From contig NZ_JAMHIV010000001.1 of assembly GCF_023897065.1 (NCBI RefSeq), positions 248,001 to 312,000 on the forward strand: DNA of 64,000 nt, read 5' to 3'. A program made the translations under genes and the position numbers. The stretch comes from Crossiella sp. SN42. Its GTDB lineage: Bacteria; Actinomycetota; Actinomycetes; Mycobacteriales; Pseudonocardiaceae. Shown in pieces: positions 8,111 to 17,938 of the stretch. Numbering within the stretch: position 1 is the stretch's first letter; every line of letters begins with the position of its first letter. Below the pieces are notes generated by a model. That model saw only the letters and a program-made list of their open reading frames with translations. It made no database searches and was not told where the DNA came from.

Positions 8111-10336
8111 GTGACCAGCGGTATCGGCGCCACTGTCCTGGGTTATCCGCGGATCGGTCCGCGCCGGGAGCTCAAACGCGCGGTGGAGCGGTACTGGGCG
8201 GGCCGCATCGACCGGGACACCCTGCTCGGCACCGCCGCACGGCTGCGCGCGGCCACCTGGCTGGAGCTGCGCGAGGCGGGCCTGGACTCGGTCCCCTCCA
8301 ACACCTTCTCCTTCTACGACCAGGTGCTCGACACCGCCGTCCTGGTCGGCGCGGTGCCCGCCCGCTACCAGCAGGACCACGACCTGGACACCTACTTCGC
8401 CGCCGCGCGGGGCACCGACGAGGTGCCGCCGCTGGAGATGACGAAGTGGTTCGACACCAACTACCACTACCTGGTCCCGGAGATCGACCAGGACACCCAG
8501 TTCTGGCTGGCAGGCGGCAAACCGATCGCGGAGTACCGCGAGGCCAAGGCCCTGGAGGTGGAGACCCGGCCGGTGCTGCTCGGCCCGGTGACCTTCCTGC
8601 TGCTGGCCAAGGGCGCGGACCCACTGGCCCGGCTGGACGACCTGCTCGCGGTCTACACCGAACTGCTCGGCCTGCTCGCCGCCGAGGGCGTCACCTGGGT
8701 GCAGTTCGACGAGCCCGCCTTCGCCGCCGACCGCACCGAGGCCGAACTGGCCGCGCTCGGTCGCGCCTACCACCGGCTCACCGCGGTCCCCGACCGGCCG
8801 AAACTGCTGGTCACCGGCTACTACGGCGCGCTCGGACCGGCCCTGCCGGTGCTGGCAGGCACCGCGGTGGAGGCCATCGCGGTGGACCTGGTCGCCGGTG
8901 ACGCCGAGGGCATCGCCGGCATCCCGGCGCTGCGGGAGAAGACCCTGGTCGCCGGGGTGATCGACGGCCGCAACGTGTGGCGGGCGGACCTGCGGCAGGC
9001 GGTGGCCACCTCGGCCTCGCTGCTGGGCGCGGCCCGCGAGGTCGCGGTCTCCACCTCCAGCACGCTGCTGCACGTGCCCTACGACCTGGACGCCGAAACC
9101 GCGCTGGCGCCGGAGGTCCGCTCCCGGCTGGCCTTCGCCCGGCAGAAGGTGCGCGAGGTGGTCCTGGTCGGCAAGGCGCTGCGCGAGGGCGTGCACGGCG
9201 ACCGGGCCGACCAGCCCGCCGCCGAACCCCGTCGCGACGAGGCGGTGCGCGCCAGGATCGCCGCGCTGACCCCGGCCGACCGCACCCGCGCGCCCTACAC
9301 CGAACGCGCCGCCGCCCAGGACGCGTTGCTGGGCCTGCCGCCGCTGGCCACCACCACGATCGGCTCGTTCCCGCAGACCGGTGAGATCCGCGCCGCGCGG
9401 GCCGGGCTGCGCTCCGGTGAGCTGACCGAGGCGCAGTACGCCGAGCGGATGCGCGCCGAGATCGCCAGGGTGATCAAGCTCCAGGAGGAGATCGGCCTGG
9501 ACGTGATGGTGCACGGCGAGCCGGAGCGCAACGACATGGTGCAGTACTTCGCCGAACACCTGGACGGCTGCGCGGTCACCGACCAGGGCTGGGTGCAGTC
9601 CTACGGCTCGCGGTGCGTGCGCCCGCCGATCATCCACGGCGACGTCACCCGCCCCGCGCCGATCACGGTGGACTGGGCCGCCTACGCCCAGTCGCTGACC
9701 GGCAAACCGGTCAAGGGCATGCTCACCGGCCCGGTCACCATCCTGGCCTGGTCCTTCGTCCGCGACGACCAGCCACTGGCACACACCGCCGACCAGGTCG
9801 CCCTGGCCCTGCGCGCGGAGATCGCCGACCTGGAAGCCGCCGGCATCCGCATCATCCAGGTCGACGAACCCGCCCTCCGCGAACTCCTCCCCCTGCACGC
9901 GGCCGACCAGCCGGAGTACCTGGACTGGTCCGTCGGCGCCTTCCAGCTCGCGGTCGCGGGAGCCGCACCGGCAACCCAGATCCACACCCACCTCTGCTAC
10001 TCCGAGTTCAGCGAGGTCATCGACGCCATCGACGGCCTGGGCGCCGACGTCACCACCATCGAAGCGGCCCGCTCGAAGATGGAGGTGCTGGCCGACCTGC
10101 GCGCCGCTGGCTTCAGCCGCGGGGTCGGGCCGGGGGTGTACGACATCCACTCGCCCCGGGTGCCGAGCGAGGAGGAGGTCGCCGATCTGGTTGCCGCGGC
10201 GGCGGATGCGGTGCCGGCGAAACGGTTGTGGGTCAATCCGGACTGCGGGTTGAAGACGCGGGGGTACGCGGAGGTGGATCCGGCGCTGCGACGGATGGTG
10301 GCGGCGGCGCGGCGGGTCCGGGAGACGTTGAGCTGA
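8111..10336 (+). CDS. metE: Cobalamin-independent methionine synthase MetE
   Basis: 741 residues, the usual MetE length; catalyses methyl transfer from 5-methyltetrahydropteroyl-triglutamate to homocysteine. The N-terminal half begins [21 protein letters not shown]; the C-terminal catalytic half carries [48 protein letters not shown] and [11 protein letters not shown], including the His/Cys/Glu/Cys zinc ligands. GTG 8111 with GAGGAGAGAG upstream is the start; the longer upstream frame runs through the riboswitch and is not coding. Controlled by the cobalamin riboswitch just upstream; ended by a strong hairpin at 10346. Confidence 0.97.
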   Translation: MTSGIGATVLGYPRIGPRRELKRAVERYWAGRIDRDTLLGTAARLRAATWLELREAGLDSVPSNTFSFYDQVLDTAVLVGAVPARYQQDHDLDTYFAAARGTDEVPPLEMTKWFDTNYHYLVPEIDQDTQFWLAGGKPIAEYREAKALEVETRPVLLGPVTFLLLAKGADPLARLDDLLAVYTELLGLLAAEGVTWVQFDEPAFAADRTEAELAALGRAYHRLTAVPDRPKLLVTGYYGALGPALPVLAGTAVEAIAVDLVAGDAEGIAGIPALREKTLVAGVIDGRNVWRADLRQAVATSASLLGAAREVAVSTSSTLLHVPYDLDAETALAPEVRSRLAFARQKVREVVLVGKALREGVHGDRADQPAAEPRRDEAVRARIAALTPADRTRAPYTERAAAQDALLGLPPLATTTIGSFPQTGEIRAARAGLRSGELTEAQYAERMRAEIARVIKLQEEIGLDVMVHGEPERNDMVQYFAEHLDGCAVTDQGWVQSYGSRCVRPPIIHGDVTRPAPITVDWAAYAQSLTGKPVKGMLTGPVTILAWSFVRDDQPLAHTADQVALALRAEIADLEAAGIRIIQVDEPALRELLPLHAADQPEYLDWSVGAFQLAVAGAAPATQIHTHLCYSEFSEVIDAIDGLGADVTTIEAARSKMEVLADLRAAGFSRGVGPGVYDIHSPRVPSEEEVADLVAAAADAVPAKRLWVNPDCGLKTRGYAEVDPALRRMVAAARRVRETLS

Positions 10337-10345
10337 TTGCGCGCG

Positions 10346-10376
10346 GTGGCCCGTCCGAGGTGCTCGGGCGGGCCAC
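10346..10376. terminator. GC-rich hairpin terminator between convergent metE and secreted-protein gene
   Basis: GTGGCCCGTCCGAG / CTCGGGCGGGCCAC pairs as a 14-bp stem (one G-U) with a 3-nt loop. No U-tract, typical for actinobacteria; it can serve both convergent genes. Confidence 0.75.
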
Positions 10377-10389
10377 GCAGGCGCTGCGG

Positions 10390-10827
10390 TCAGTTGGGCG
10401 GGTACCAGGCGCAGGCGAACTCGTCCACCACCCACGCACAGGCCTGGAGTTGCCTGGGGAGGCCGTAGTAGCTGTTCGTCTTGATGTCCTGTCCGGCACC
10501 GGTCGCGTACACCCTGGAGCCGGCGACGGGCCCGTGGACGTTGTACGGGTTGTAGTACACCTCCACCCATTCGCCCAGTTCCTTGAAGGCATTGGTCAGC
10601 TGAGCGTGGAACCAGTCGATGTTGGGACGCGGGGAGGGGCAGGCCCAGAGCCGGATCCAGGATGACTTGTAGTACCGCTCTTGGGCGATGGTGCAACCGG
10701 CCGCCGGCGCCGCTGCCGCGGTCACCCCGGACGGTTTCTCGGTCACAGCCTGGGCACCGGCCGCGGTGCTGAACAGCAGGGCGACCGCGCTGACGGTCGC
10801 ACAGAGGAGTTTTTGCCAGTTCTTCAT
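10390..10827 (-). CDS. Small secreted protein of unknown function
   Basis: 145 residues from ATG 10827, preceded by GGGGAGGA 4 nt upstream. Residues 1-~28 are a signal peptide (NWQKLLCATVSAVALLFSTA). The mature part is ~115 residues, rich in Trp/Tyr, with four Cys (AGCTIA, WACPSP, QACAWV, FACAWYPP) that could form two disulfides. I do not recognise the family. It is convergent with metE and divergent from the SARP regulator at 10977, which may control it. A longer in-frame extension upstream lacks the signal peptide and is rejected. Confidence 0.75.
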   Translation of the reverse strand: MKNWQKLLCATVSAVALLFSTAAGAQAVTEKPSGVTAAAAPAAGCTIAQERYYKSSWIRLWACPSPRPNIDWFHAQLTNAFKELGEWVEVYYNPYNVHGPVAGSRVYATGAGQDIKTNSYYGLPRQLQACAWVVDEFACAWYPPN

Positions 10828-10976
10828 GGATCCTCCCCAATCCGGTGGCCGATCCGGGTCGACCGGCCCACCGCGGACCATGGTGCGAACCCGGCTGTGA
10901 AGGACCTTGGAAGAAGTCTGGAACCTGGTGGTCACGGACGTGAGCAGCTGGCAGGCTGCGGGGTGGGGAGGGAGCC

Positions 10977-13922
10977 GTGCGGTTCGGGGTCCTGGGGGAG
11001 ATCGAGGCGTGGACCGACCAGGCCGTGGTACTCGGTCACGCCCGCCAGCGGAGTGTGCTGGCGGTGCTGCTGGTCGAGGCGAACCGGGTGGTCTCCGCCG
11101 ATCAGTTGATCGATCGGGTGTGGGATGAGCACGCGCCACAGCGGGTGCGCGGTGTGCTCTCGACCTACATCTCCCGGCTCAGGTCGGCGCTGCGGTCCGC
11201 GGACGGGGTCGGCCTGACCCGAAGCGGCAGCGGGTACCTGCTGACCACCGAGGCGGACTCGGTCGACCTGCACCGGTTCCGGTCCCTGCTGTGCCAGGCC
11301 AGGCAGGCCGGGGACGACGAGCGCGCGGTCGGCCTGTTCGACCAGGCGATCGGGATGTGGCGCGGCCAGCCGCTCACCGGACTGGACACGCGGTGGGCCG
11401 ACGAGGTGCGGGCGGGCCTGCTCGCCGAGCGGCTGGCCGCCGAGCTGGATCGCGGCGACGCCATGCTCCGCTGCGGCAGGCACGCACAGCTGCTCGCCGG
11501 ACTCACCGAACTCGCCGCGGCACATCCCCTCGACGAGCGGCTGGCCGAACAGCTGATGCTGGCCCTGTACCGCTGCGGGCGGGCGGGTGACGCGCTGGCG
11601 CACTACCGGAGCCTGCACCGGCGGCTGGCCGAGGAGCTGGGCGTCGATCCCCGCGCCCGCCTCCAGCAGCTGCACCAGCGAATCCTGGCGGCGGACCCGG
11701 ATCTCGAGCCTCAGCACCAAGGCCCGGTCGCCCCGTCCCGGCCACGGCAGCTGCCCGCGCCGCCCCGCCGGTTCATCGCCAGGGAGGCCGAGCTGGCCCG
11801 GCTGGACCAAGCCGTGCACGACCGCGGCGACTGGGTGGTCATCACCGGCGCGGGTGGCGTGGGCAAGACCTGGCTCGCGCTGGAGTGGGCCAACCGGAAC
11901 CTGGGCCGGTTCCCCGACGGCCAGCTGTACGCCAACCTGCGGGGCTTCCACCCCACCGGTGTCCCGGCCGACGCCGCGACCGTGCTGGCCGGCCTCCTGC
12001 ACACACTCGGTGTCGAACCCGCCGGAGTGCCCGTCGACCTGGACGCGCGGGCCGCCCTCTACCGCAGCCTGGTCGCGGGGCGGCGGCTGCTCGTCCTGCT
12101 GGACGACGCCAGGGACACCGAGCAGGTCCTGCCGCTGCTCCCCGGTGAACGCGCCTGCACCGTGCTGGTCACCAGCCGCCACCGCCTCAGCGGCCTGGTC
12201 ACCCAGCACGAAGCCCACCCGGTCACCGTGGACGTGCTGGCCGACGACGCGGCCAGGGAGCTGCTGCTGGCCCAGCTCGGCGCGGACCGGCTGGCCGCCG
12301 AACCCGAGGCGGTCACCGAGCTGCTGCGGTGCTGCGAAGGACTGCCACTCGCGCTGAGCATCGTCACCGCGCGCGCCCGCGCCCGGCCCGAGCTCGCGCT
12401 GGCCACCCTGGCCAAGGAGCTGCACGACGCGCACGGCCGGTTGGACGCCCTGGACACCGAGGAGCTGACCGCGAGCCTGCGCGCGGTGTTCACCGCCTCC
12501 GTGCAAGCCCTGACCGCGGCGGCCGCCGAGCTGTTCGGCCTGCTGAGCCTGGTGCCCGGACCGGACATCGATCCGTTGGCCGCCAGCGCGTTGACCGCCG
12601 GCAGCCCCGGCCTGGCACACCGCGCGCTGCGCGCCCTGGAGGCCGCGCACCTGGTGCACCGGGACAGCGGCGACCGGTACCGCATGCACGACCTGCTGCG
12701 CTGCTACGCCGCGGAACACTTGGCGCGCAACACATCCGAGCACACCCGCGAGCAGGCGGCGCAACGCCTGCTCGACTACTACCGGCACGGCTGCGCGCTG
12801 GCGCTGGGCGAGCCCGCCCACGTCACGACCCGCCGCGAGCCGCCACCTGCGGGCGCCCACCGGCCGGCCCACCTGCCCTCGCTGGACACCCGTGCGCAGG
12901 CGCTGGCCTGGCTGAAAGCCGAGCACGCCAACCTCTTCGCCGCGGTGGCGGTGGCCGCGGACCGCGGCTGGCACGACCGCACCTGGGCGCTGGGCCACCT
13001 CTTGCAGGGCTACCTCTTCCTCCGCGGCCACGCCGACGAGGTCCGGACCGCCCAACGCCTCGCCCTGGATGCCGCGCACCACGTGCCACACACCTGGGAG
13101 CAGGCCGGCGCCGTGCTCAGCCTCGGCCGCGCGCACTGGCACGAGGCCGACTACCCCGAGGCGGTCCGCTGCTTCGAACGAGCCCGCGAGCTCGCCCAGC
13201 GAACGGCCGAGCAGCCGATGGTGGCGGCGGCCACCGTCTACCTGAGCGCTGCCAACGCCCACTGGGGACGCTGGCGCACGGCAGCGCGCCAGGCAGGCCA
13301 GGCGGTCCTGCTCGCCGTCCAGGCGGCCGACCGGGGGCTGGAACTGCTCGCCCGCACCAGCCTGGCCAACGTCACCAGCTGGCTCGGCGAGCACGACCCC
13401 GCCCGGTCGCAGGCCGAGCGCGCGCTGGCGCTGGCCACCGGCGCCGCCGAGGAGTACTTCGCCCGGCTTGCCCTGGCCGCCGTCTGGGAACGCCTTGGGC
13501 AGCACCAACGGACCCACGAACAGCTCCACCGGCTCCTCGGCCTGGAACGGGAACTGCACTGGGGCTGGGGCGTCCACGCCGTGCACGCGGGCCTGGCCAA
13601 CGCCCTGGTCCAGCTGGGCAGGCCGGACGAGGCCAGGCACCACCTCGGCCAGGCGATCCCGACGGGCACCGCCGACCCCTGGCACGACTGCCTCGCCCAG
13701 CTGCGCGCGGGCGCGGCCCACCACGGGCTGGCCCAGCACGACCTGGCCCTGGAGCAGTACGAGCACGCGATGACCTTCGCCGTCCGCATCGACAACCCCG
13801 GCCTGCGCGGCGAGATCCACCAGCGTCTCGCCGAACACCACGAGGCCCGCGGCGAGCACCGGCTCGCCACCGAGCACCAGCAGCGCGCACGTTCCCTGGC
13901 AACTCGCGCGCGATCGAGTTGA
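10977..13922 (+). CDS. AfsR/SARP-family transcriptional regulator (large, NB-ARC and TPR)
   Basis: 981 residues; GTG 10977 preceded by GGGGAGGGAG. Domain order: OmpR-type winged HTH (~1-95; MRFGVLGEIEAW, ending in RSGSGYLL), bacterial transcriptional activation domain (~100-245; VDLHRFRSLLCQAR to LGVDPRARLQQLHQRIL), NB-ARC ATPase (~265-540; P-loop GAGGVGKTW near residue 290, LLVLLDDAR Walker B, CEGLPLALSIV), then a TPR array (~600-980). This AfsR/DnrI-like layout usually activates secondary-metabolite or stress genes by binding direct heptamer repeats near promoters. It is ~14 kb from the PKS genes, so a direct link is only possible. The adjacent divergent secreted gene is the nearest candidate target. 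Confidence 0.92.
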   Translation: MRFGVLGEIEAWTDQAVVLGHARQRSVLAVLLVEANRVVSADQLIDRVWDEHAPQRVRGVLSTYISRLRSALRSADGVGLTRSGSGYLLTTEADSVDLHRFRSLLCQARQAGDDERAVGLFDQAIGMWRGQPLTGLDTRWADEVRAGLLAERLAAELDRGDAMLRCGRHAQLLAGLTELAAAHPLDERLAEQLMLALYRCGRAGDALAHYRSLHRRLAEELGVDPRARLQQLHQRILAADPDLEPQHQGPVAPSRPRQLPAPPRRFIAREAELARLDQAVHDRGDWVVITGAGGVGKTWLALEWANRNLGRFPDGQLYANLRGFHPTGVPADAATVLAGLLHTLGVEPAGVPVDLDARAALYRSLVAGRRLLVLLDDARDTEQVLPLLPGERACTVLVTSRHRLSGLVTQHEAHPVTVDVLADDAARELLLAQLGADRLAAEPEAVTELLRCCEGLPLALSIVTARARARPELALATLAKELHDAHGRLDALDTEELTASLRAVFTASVQALTAAAAELFGLLSLVPGPDIDPLAASALTAGSPGLAHRALRALEAAHLVHRDSGDRYRMHDLLRCYAAEHLARNTSEHTREQAAQRLLDYYRHGCALALGEPAHVTTRREPPPAGAHRPAHLPSLDTRAQALAWLKAEHANLFAAVAVAADRGWHDRTWALGHLLQGYLFLRGHADEVRTAQRLALDAAHHVPHTWEQAGAVLSLGRAHWHEADYPEAVRCFERARELAQRTAEQPMVAAATVYLSAANAHWGRWRTAARQAGQAVLLAVQAADRGLELLARTSLANVTSWLGEHDPARSQAERALALATGAAEEYFARLALAAVWERLGQHQRTHEQLHRLLGLERELHWGWGVHAVHAGLANALVQLGRPDEARHHLGQAIPTGTADPWHDCLAQLRAGAAHHGLAQHDLALEQYEHAMTFAVRIDNPGLRGEIHQRLAEHHEARGEHRLATEHQQRARSLATRARSS

Positions 13923-14121
13923 CCGCGGCGGGTTCTGCGCGCCGTGGTAGCTTTGGCTGACTGATCGCGATCGCGGTGTTCACTCCCGCCCGCGTCAACC
14001 CGCTCCCAGCGCGTCAACCGCGGTGAGCACCTCGGACGCCCGACGTCCCCACCCCGCTCCACCTCCCGGCTGGCTCACCCCTGTCCGCGTCACAACCACA
14101 CCCAAAAAACGGAGAAAACCC

Positions 14122-14604
14122 ATGAGCACCACCAGAATCACCACCGGCAACGAACGAGCGCTGATCGAGAACATGCTCGACCGCAACCGCGAAGCCCTGA
14201 TCGAGACCGCCCGCGGCCTCTCCGAGACCGACGCCCGTCGCAAGCTCGTCGCCTCGCTGACCACACCGATCTCCCTGCTCAAGCACGCCGCGGCGGCCGA
14301 GCGGATCTGGTTCCAGCGGTTCTGGGCCGGGCTCGAGGAGGCCGAGTGCGACGGGTACGCCGCGCGGGACCTGGGCACCTTCGCGGTCACCGACGAGGAG
14401 ACCCTGGATGACGTGATCGCTGAGTTCGAACGGGCAAGCCAGCGCTCGCGGGAGATCGCCGCCCGCTTCAGCCTCGACGACACCAAGGACATCCCGCGCG
14501 AGGGGACGATCAGCATGCGGTTCACCCTGCTGGCCATGATCGAGGAGTTCGCCCGGCACGCGGGGCACGGCGACATCCTGCGCGAACAGCTCACCCGGGC
14601 CTGA
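14122..14604 (+). CDS. DinB-like / DUF664 family protein
   Basis: 160 residues from ATG 14122 with GGAG 7 nt upstream. Predicted four-helix bundle: NERALIENMLDRNREALIE, TTPISLLKHAAAAERIWFQRF, then FTLLAMIEEFARHAGHGDILRE. Two His positions (LLKHA and RHAGHGD) match metal ligands of the DinB/DUF664 mycothiol-dependent S-transferase-like superfamily. Stands alone, ended by the hairpin at 14611. Reaction unknown; possibly thiol-dependent detoxification. Confidence 0.82.
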   Translation: MSTTRITTGNERALIENMLDRNREALIETARGLSETDARRKLVASLTTPISLLKHAAAAERIWFQRFWAGLEEAECDGYAARDLGTFAVTDEETLDDVIAEFERASQRSREIAARFSLDDTKDIPREGTISMRFTLLAMIEEFARHAGHGDILREQLTRA

Positions 14605-14610
14605 CCGGCG

Positions 14611-14634
14611 GCGGGGCGGGCGTCCCCGCCCCGC
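14611..14634 (+). terminator. Hairpin terminator after DinB-like gene
   Basis: GCGGGGCGGG / CCCGCCCCGC, a perfect 10-bp stem with a CGTC loop, starts 7 nt after the stop codon. No U-tract. Confidence 0.75.
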
Positions 14635-14801
14635 TGCACCAGTCCTGCACCAGGCCACGCCCCGCCCGCACGTCCTTGACCTGGCTAGACATCCCGTTCC
14701 CAGCACCGGACTGGAAGGCTGGGCGCGCCGAGCTGCAAGCCCGCTGACAGCGTCGCTGGCTAGGTTGGCGGCCAGCCGCGCTCTCGTACCGGAGGTGTCC
14801 G

Positions 14802-17591
14802 TTGGATGGTCTTGCCGCGCCTCCGGCCGCGCGGGTCTCCCCGCACCAGGCCAGGCTGCCCTCGCTGACCGGGATGCGGTTCGTGGCCGCGTTGCTGGTC
14901 TTCGCCACGCACGGGATCTTCGTCAACCTGCTCGGCGACCAGGCGGTCAAGGACGGTTACCGGGCGGTGGCCATCAACATGGGCTCGGTGGGGGTGTCCT
15001 TCTTCTTCATCCTCAGCGGGTTCATCCTCACCTTCGTCGCGCCGCCGGGAGACACGCTGAAGCGGTTCTGGCGCAGGCGGTTCTTCAAGATCTACCCCAA
15101 CCACGTGCTGATGTTCGGGGTGGTCGCGCTGCTGGCCGGGCTGCCCGCACTGTGGCTGTGGCTGCCCAACCTGTTGCTGCTGCACGGCTGGTGGCCCAAC
15201 TACCAGCTGATGACCAGCGTGAACGCGGTCAGCTGGACGCTGAGCTGCGAACTGTTCTTCTACTTCAGCTTCCCGTTCCTGCTCACCTGGATCAACCGCA
15301 TCCGGCCGGAGAACCTGGGCCGCTGGTTCTGGGGCACCGCCGCGGTCGGGCTGGCCATCCCGTTCCTGTCCCGCTTCGTGATCCCGACCGGGCCGCAGCC
15401 CATCGAGGGCACCGACATCGGCCTGTACGAGCTGTGGTTCTCCACCCACTTCCCGCCCACCAGGGCGCTGGAGTTCCTGATCGGCATGCTGTGCGCCCGG
15501 CGGCTGCTGCTCGGCCTGGCCCCGCGGATCGGCCTGGCCACCTCCACCGGGATCCTGGTGGCCTGCTACGTGGTGAGCCTGTGGCTGCCGCCAGTGTTCA
15601 CCCAGGTGGCGATGTGGATCGTGCCGCTCGCGCTGCTGACCACCGCGCTGGCCAGGGCGGATGTGGAGGACACGTTCACCCCGCTGCGCAGCCGCCCGCT
15701 GGTCTTCCTCGGCGACACCACCTACGCCTTCTACCTCACCCACGGCATGGTGCTGGGCACGATCACCTACGGCCTGCAGCAGTTCGTCGGGCCAGGCAGC
15801 GTCGGCCTCGGCGTGATCGTGCTGGCGGTGTGCCTGGTGCTGGCGCTCGGGCTGGCCGCGCTGCTCTACGTGTGCTGGGAGCGGCCGATCATGCGCCGGT
15901 TCAGCCGGTCGAGGACGGAGGTGCGGCCTAAGCTGCACCCCGTGATCGGACGCTGTCTGCTGCTCGTGGTGTGCCTGCTCGCTGCCCTGGCCGGGTCGCC
16001 GGACGCGCGGGCGGCGGTGGCCAACGCCGAGGGCAAGGTCGTGGATCCGGTGCCGCTGCTGGAGTTCCGCACCGCGGGCCAGGCGGGCTGGTTCTGGACG
16101 CTGTCCCAGGCCGAGGGCAACGCCGCCGAGAGTCAGTACGGCATGGCGCGGCAGCACACCCGGCTCGGCTTCCTGCGGCGGCAGGCCTTTCCGGGCAGCC
16201 AGCCGCTGTACCGGCTGCGGGTGGCCGACCGCTCAGCCTACCTGCTGACCGCCTCGGCGAGTGAGCGGCAGAGCCTGCTCGACTCCGGCCGGTTCACCGA
16301 GGGCGGGGTGCTCGGCCACCTCGCGGCGAGCAAGCAGGCGGGCACCGAGCTGCTGTACCGGATGTCCAACGGCGCGGAGTGGCGGGTGGTGCCTGCGGCG
16401 AAGCAGGCCGAGTTCGCCGGGCGCGGTTACCGCACCGACGGGCCGCTGGGTTATGTCTGGCCCGCCTTCCACCGCACCGGCGCGGTCTACTTCGGCACCT
16501 TCGACGCCAAGGGCAACCAGTCCATGATGGCTGGGACGCAACGGGTCTACGGCCGGGCCAATGACTGGTGGGGCGGGCTGCGCGACTTCGCGGGCGCGGG
16601 GGTGCCGCGCAACGCCTGGCACTGGCCGCAGGAGGACTTCACCGACCGCGAACCGGCCATCGGCTTCTACGACGACGCCCAGCCGGAGACCCTGCGCAAG
16701 CAGATCACCCAGGCCGCGGGCGCGGGGCTGCGCTACTTCAGCTTCTACTGGTACTGGAACCCGGCCGACGGTGGCGCGGAGAACTACATCGAGGGCCTGA
16801 GCGCGTTCCTGAAAGCCAGTAACCGCACCGATATCGACTTCAACGTGCTGCCCTGCCTGCACCCCTGGAAGGACGGCCCGGTCTCCCTCGCGCTGCCGGC
16901 CGAGCAGATCACCAAGGCCGCCAACCTCATCGTCGACACGTACATGACCCAGCCGAACTACCTGCGTGCCAACGACGGCAGGCCGATCCTGAGCGTGTGC
17001 GACGCCCGCGGCATCGGCCGGGGCACCGTGGACGGCATGCACGTGGCGGACACCCGGCGGTTCACCGACGCGGTCCGGGCGCGGGCCAGGGAGCGGCTCG
17101 GCGAGGAGGTGCTGATCACCGTCAACGGCGGCGTCCCGGCGGGCACCGGCTTCGAGGGCAGCGACTGCCTCGGCCAGTTCGACAACTCACGCTCCTACCA
17201 GCGTTACGCCGACAACCAGCGCGCCTTCTTCCGCAACTTCCCCGGCACCCTGTTGCGCTGCGCCACCTCCGACTTCGACGAGCGCCCCCGGATCGCCATC
17301 TCCATCCCCGATCCAGGACCGGACCCGGAGCAGCTGCGGCAGCGGTTCCGCTGGTACCCCGACGCCGACCTGCCCGGCTTCGAGCGCCTGCTGGCCGCGG
17401 TGCGCACGGACATCGCCGAGTCCACCCGACCGTCCACAGTGGACAACTTCGTCTCGTTGTACGCCTGGAACGAGTGGCACGAGGGCGGCTACGTCGAGCC
17501 GAACAAGCGGGACGGCTGCGCCTACCTGGACGCGGTCCGCCGTCAGCTGGGGCTGACCACCGGCGCGGGCTGCGTGGCCAACCCGGTCTGA
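14802..17591 (+). CDS. Fusion: membrane acyltransferase-3 + secreted DUF5648-like / WbsX-GH99-like domain
   Basis: 929 residues in one uninterrupted frame. TTG 14802 is the start (GGAGG 6 nt upstream). Residues ~20-375 are an acyltransferase-3 membrane domain with about ten helices: LPSLTGMRFVAALLVFATHG, the FFFILSGFIL motif, SWTLSCELFFY and LTHGMVLG; these O-acylate sugars. Residues ~380-405 are a further hydrophobic segment ending in ARA. Then comes an exported part: a DUF5648-like repeat region (~425-540; PLYRLRVADRSAYLLTAS, GYVWPAFH) and a WbsX/GH99-like barrel (~545-920; YFSFYWYWNPADGG, SLYAWNEWHEGG). The hydrophobic segment could instead be a signal peptide of a separate gene starting at GTG 15943; no Shine-Dalgarno is placed for that, so a true fusion is preferred. 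Confidence 0.8.
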   Translation: MDGLAAPPAARVSPHQARLPSLTGMRFVAALLVFATHGIFVNLLGDQAVKDGYRAVAINMGSVGVSFFFILSGFILTFVAPPGDTLKRFWRRRFFKIYPNHVLMFGVVALLAGLPALWLWLPNLLLLHGWWPNYQLMTSVNAVSWTLSCELFFYFSFPFLLTWINRIRPENLGRWFWGTAAVGLAIPFLSRFVIPTGPQPIEGTDIGLYELWFSTHFPPTRALEFLIGMLCARRLLLGLAPRIGLATSTGILVACYVVSLWLPPVFTQVAMWIVPLALLTTALARADVEDTFTPLRSRPLVFLGDTTYAFYLTHGMVLGTITYGLQQFVGPGSVGLGVIVLAVCLVLALGLAALLYVCWERPIMRRFSRSRTEVRPKLHPVIGRCLLLVVCLLAALAGSPDARAAVANAEGKVVDPVPLLEFRTAGQAGWFWTLSQAEGNAAESQYGMARQHTRLGFLRRQAFPGSQPLYRLRVADRSAYLLTASASERQSLLDSGRFTEGGVLGHLAASKQAGTELLYRMSNGAEWRVVPAAKQAEFAGRGYRTDGPLGYVWPAFHRTGAVYFGTFDAKGNQSMMAGTQRVYGRANDWWGGLRDFAGAGVPRNAWHWPQEDFTDREPAIGFYDDAQPETLRKQITQAAGAGLRYFSFYWYWNPADGGAENYIEGLSAFLKASNRTDIDFNVLPCLHPWKDGPVSLALPAEQITKAANLIVDTYMTQPNYLRANDGRPILSVCDARGIGRGTVDGMHVADTRRFTDAVRARARERLGEEVLITVNGGVPAGTGFEGSDCLGQFDNSRSYQRYADNQRAFFRNFPGTLLRCATSDFDERPRIAISIPDPGPDPEQLRQRFRWYPDADLPGFERLLAAVRTDIAESTRPSTVDNFVSLYAWNEWHEGGYVEPNKRDGCAYLDAVRRQLGLTTGAGCVANPV

Positions 17592-17860
17592 GTGCGGGCC
17601 GCGGTGAGCAGCATCCGCGCCTCCATCAGCTCGCCGTAGTCCAGGTGCCGGCACGCGGCTTCGGTGTAGGCCAGCACCCGCGGCGGCAGCTCCTCCCGTG
17701 CCCCGGCCAGCAGCGTCAGCGCCGCGGCCAGCGGCTGCCGGGCGAGCTGGGCCCGCGCCGCCGGATCGCCCTGCGCGCCGGTCCCGATCGCGGTCAACGC
17801 CTCGGCCACCGCCTGGTTCAGCACCTCGGTGTGGTCGCGGGCGCTCGTCGGCGAACTCAT
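17543..17860 (-). CDS. Small hypothetical protein beside the MEDS genes
   Basis: 105 residues from ATG 17860, with GGAGGTGG upstream. Ala/Leu/Glu-rich and predicted alpha-helical, without membrane segments or Cys pairs (single Cys in TEAACRHL). Family not recognised. It is divergent from the MEDS-STAS gene at 17939 and its 3' end overlaps the convergent fusion gene by 49 bp. Position suggests a link with the MEDS signalling pair, but that is inference only. Confidence 0.6.
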   Translation of the reverse strand: MSSPTSARDHTEVLNQAVAEALTAIGTGAQGDPAARAQLARQPLAAALTLLAGAREELPPRVLAYTEAACRHLDYGELMEARMLLTAARTQTGLATQPAPVVSPS

Positions 17861-17926
17861 GGGTCCACCACCTCCACCCGGGAGGTTCCCCGGGGTGGCC
17901 TGGGCAAACCACCTTCCGCCGCAGGT

Positions 17927-17932
17927 TAGGCT
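17927..17932 (+). promoter_or_regulatory. -10 box of a likely leaderless promoter (MEDS-STAS gene)
   Basis: TAGGCT ends 6 nt before the GTG at 17939 and there is no Shine-Dalgarno, so transcription probably starts at or beside the start codon. Confidence 0.45.
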
Positions 17933-17938
17933 GGCCCC

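Noticed and set aside
14802-17591. Frameshift or assembly join creating the acyltransferase-glycosidase fusion
   Set aside because: The frame is open across the junction with normal third-position GC; no stop or disturbed codon use is seen, though an independent internal start cannot be fully excluded.
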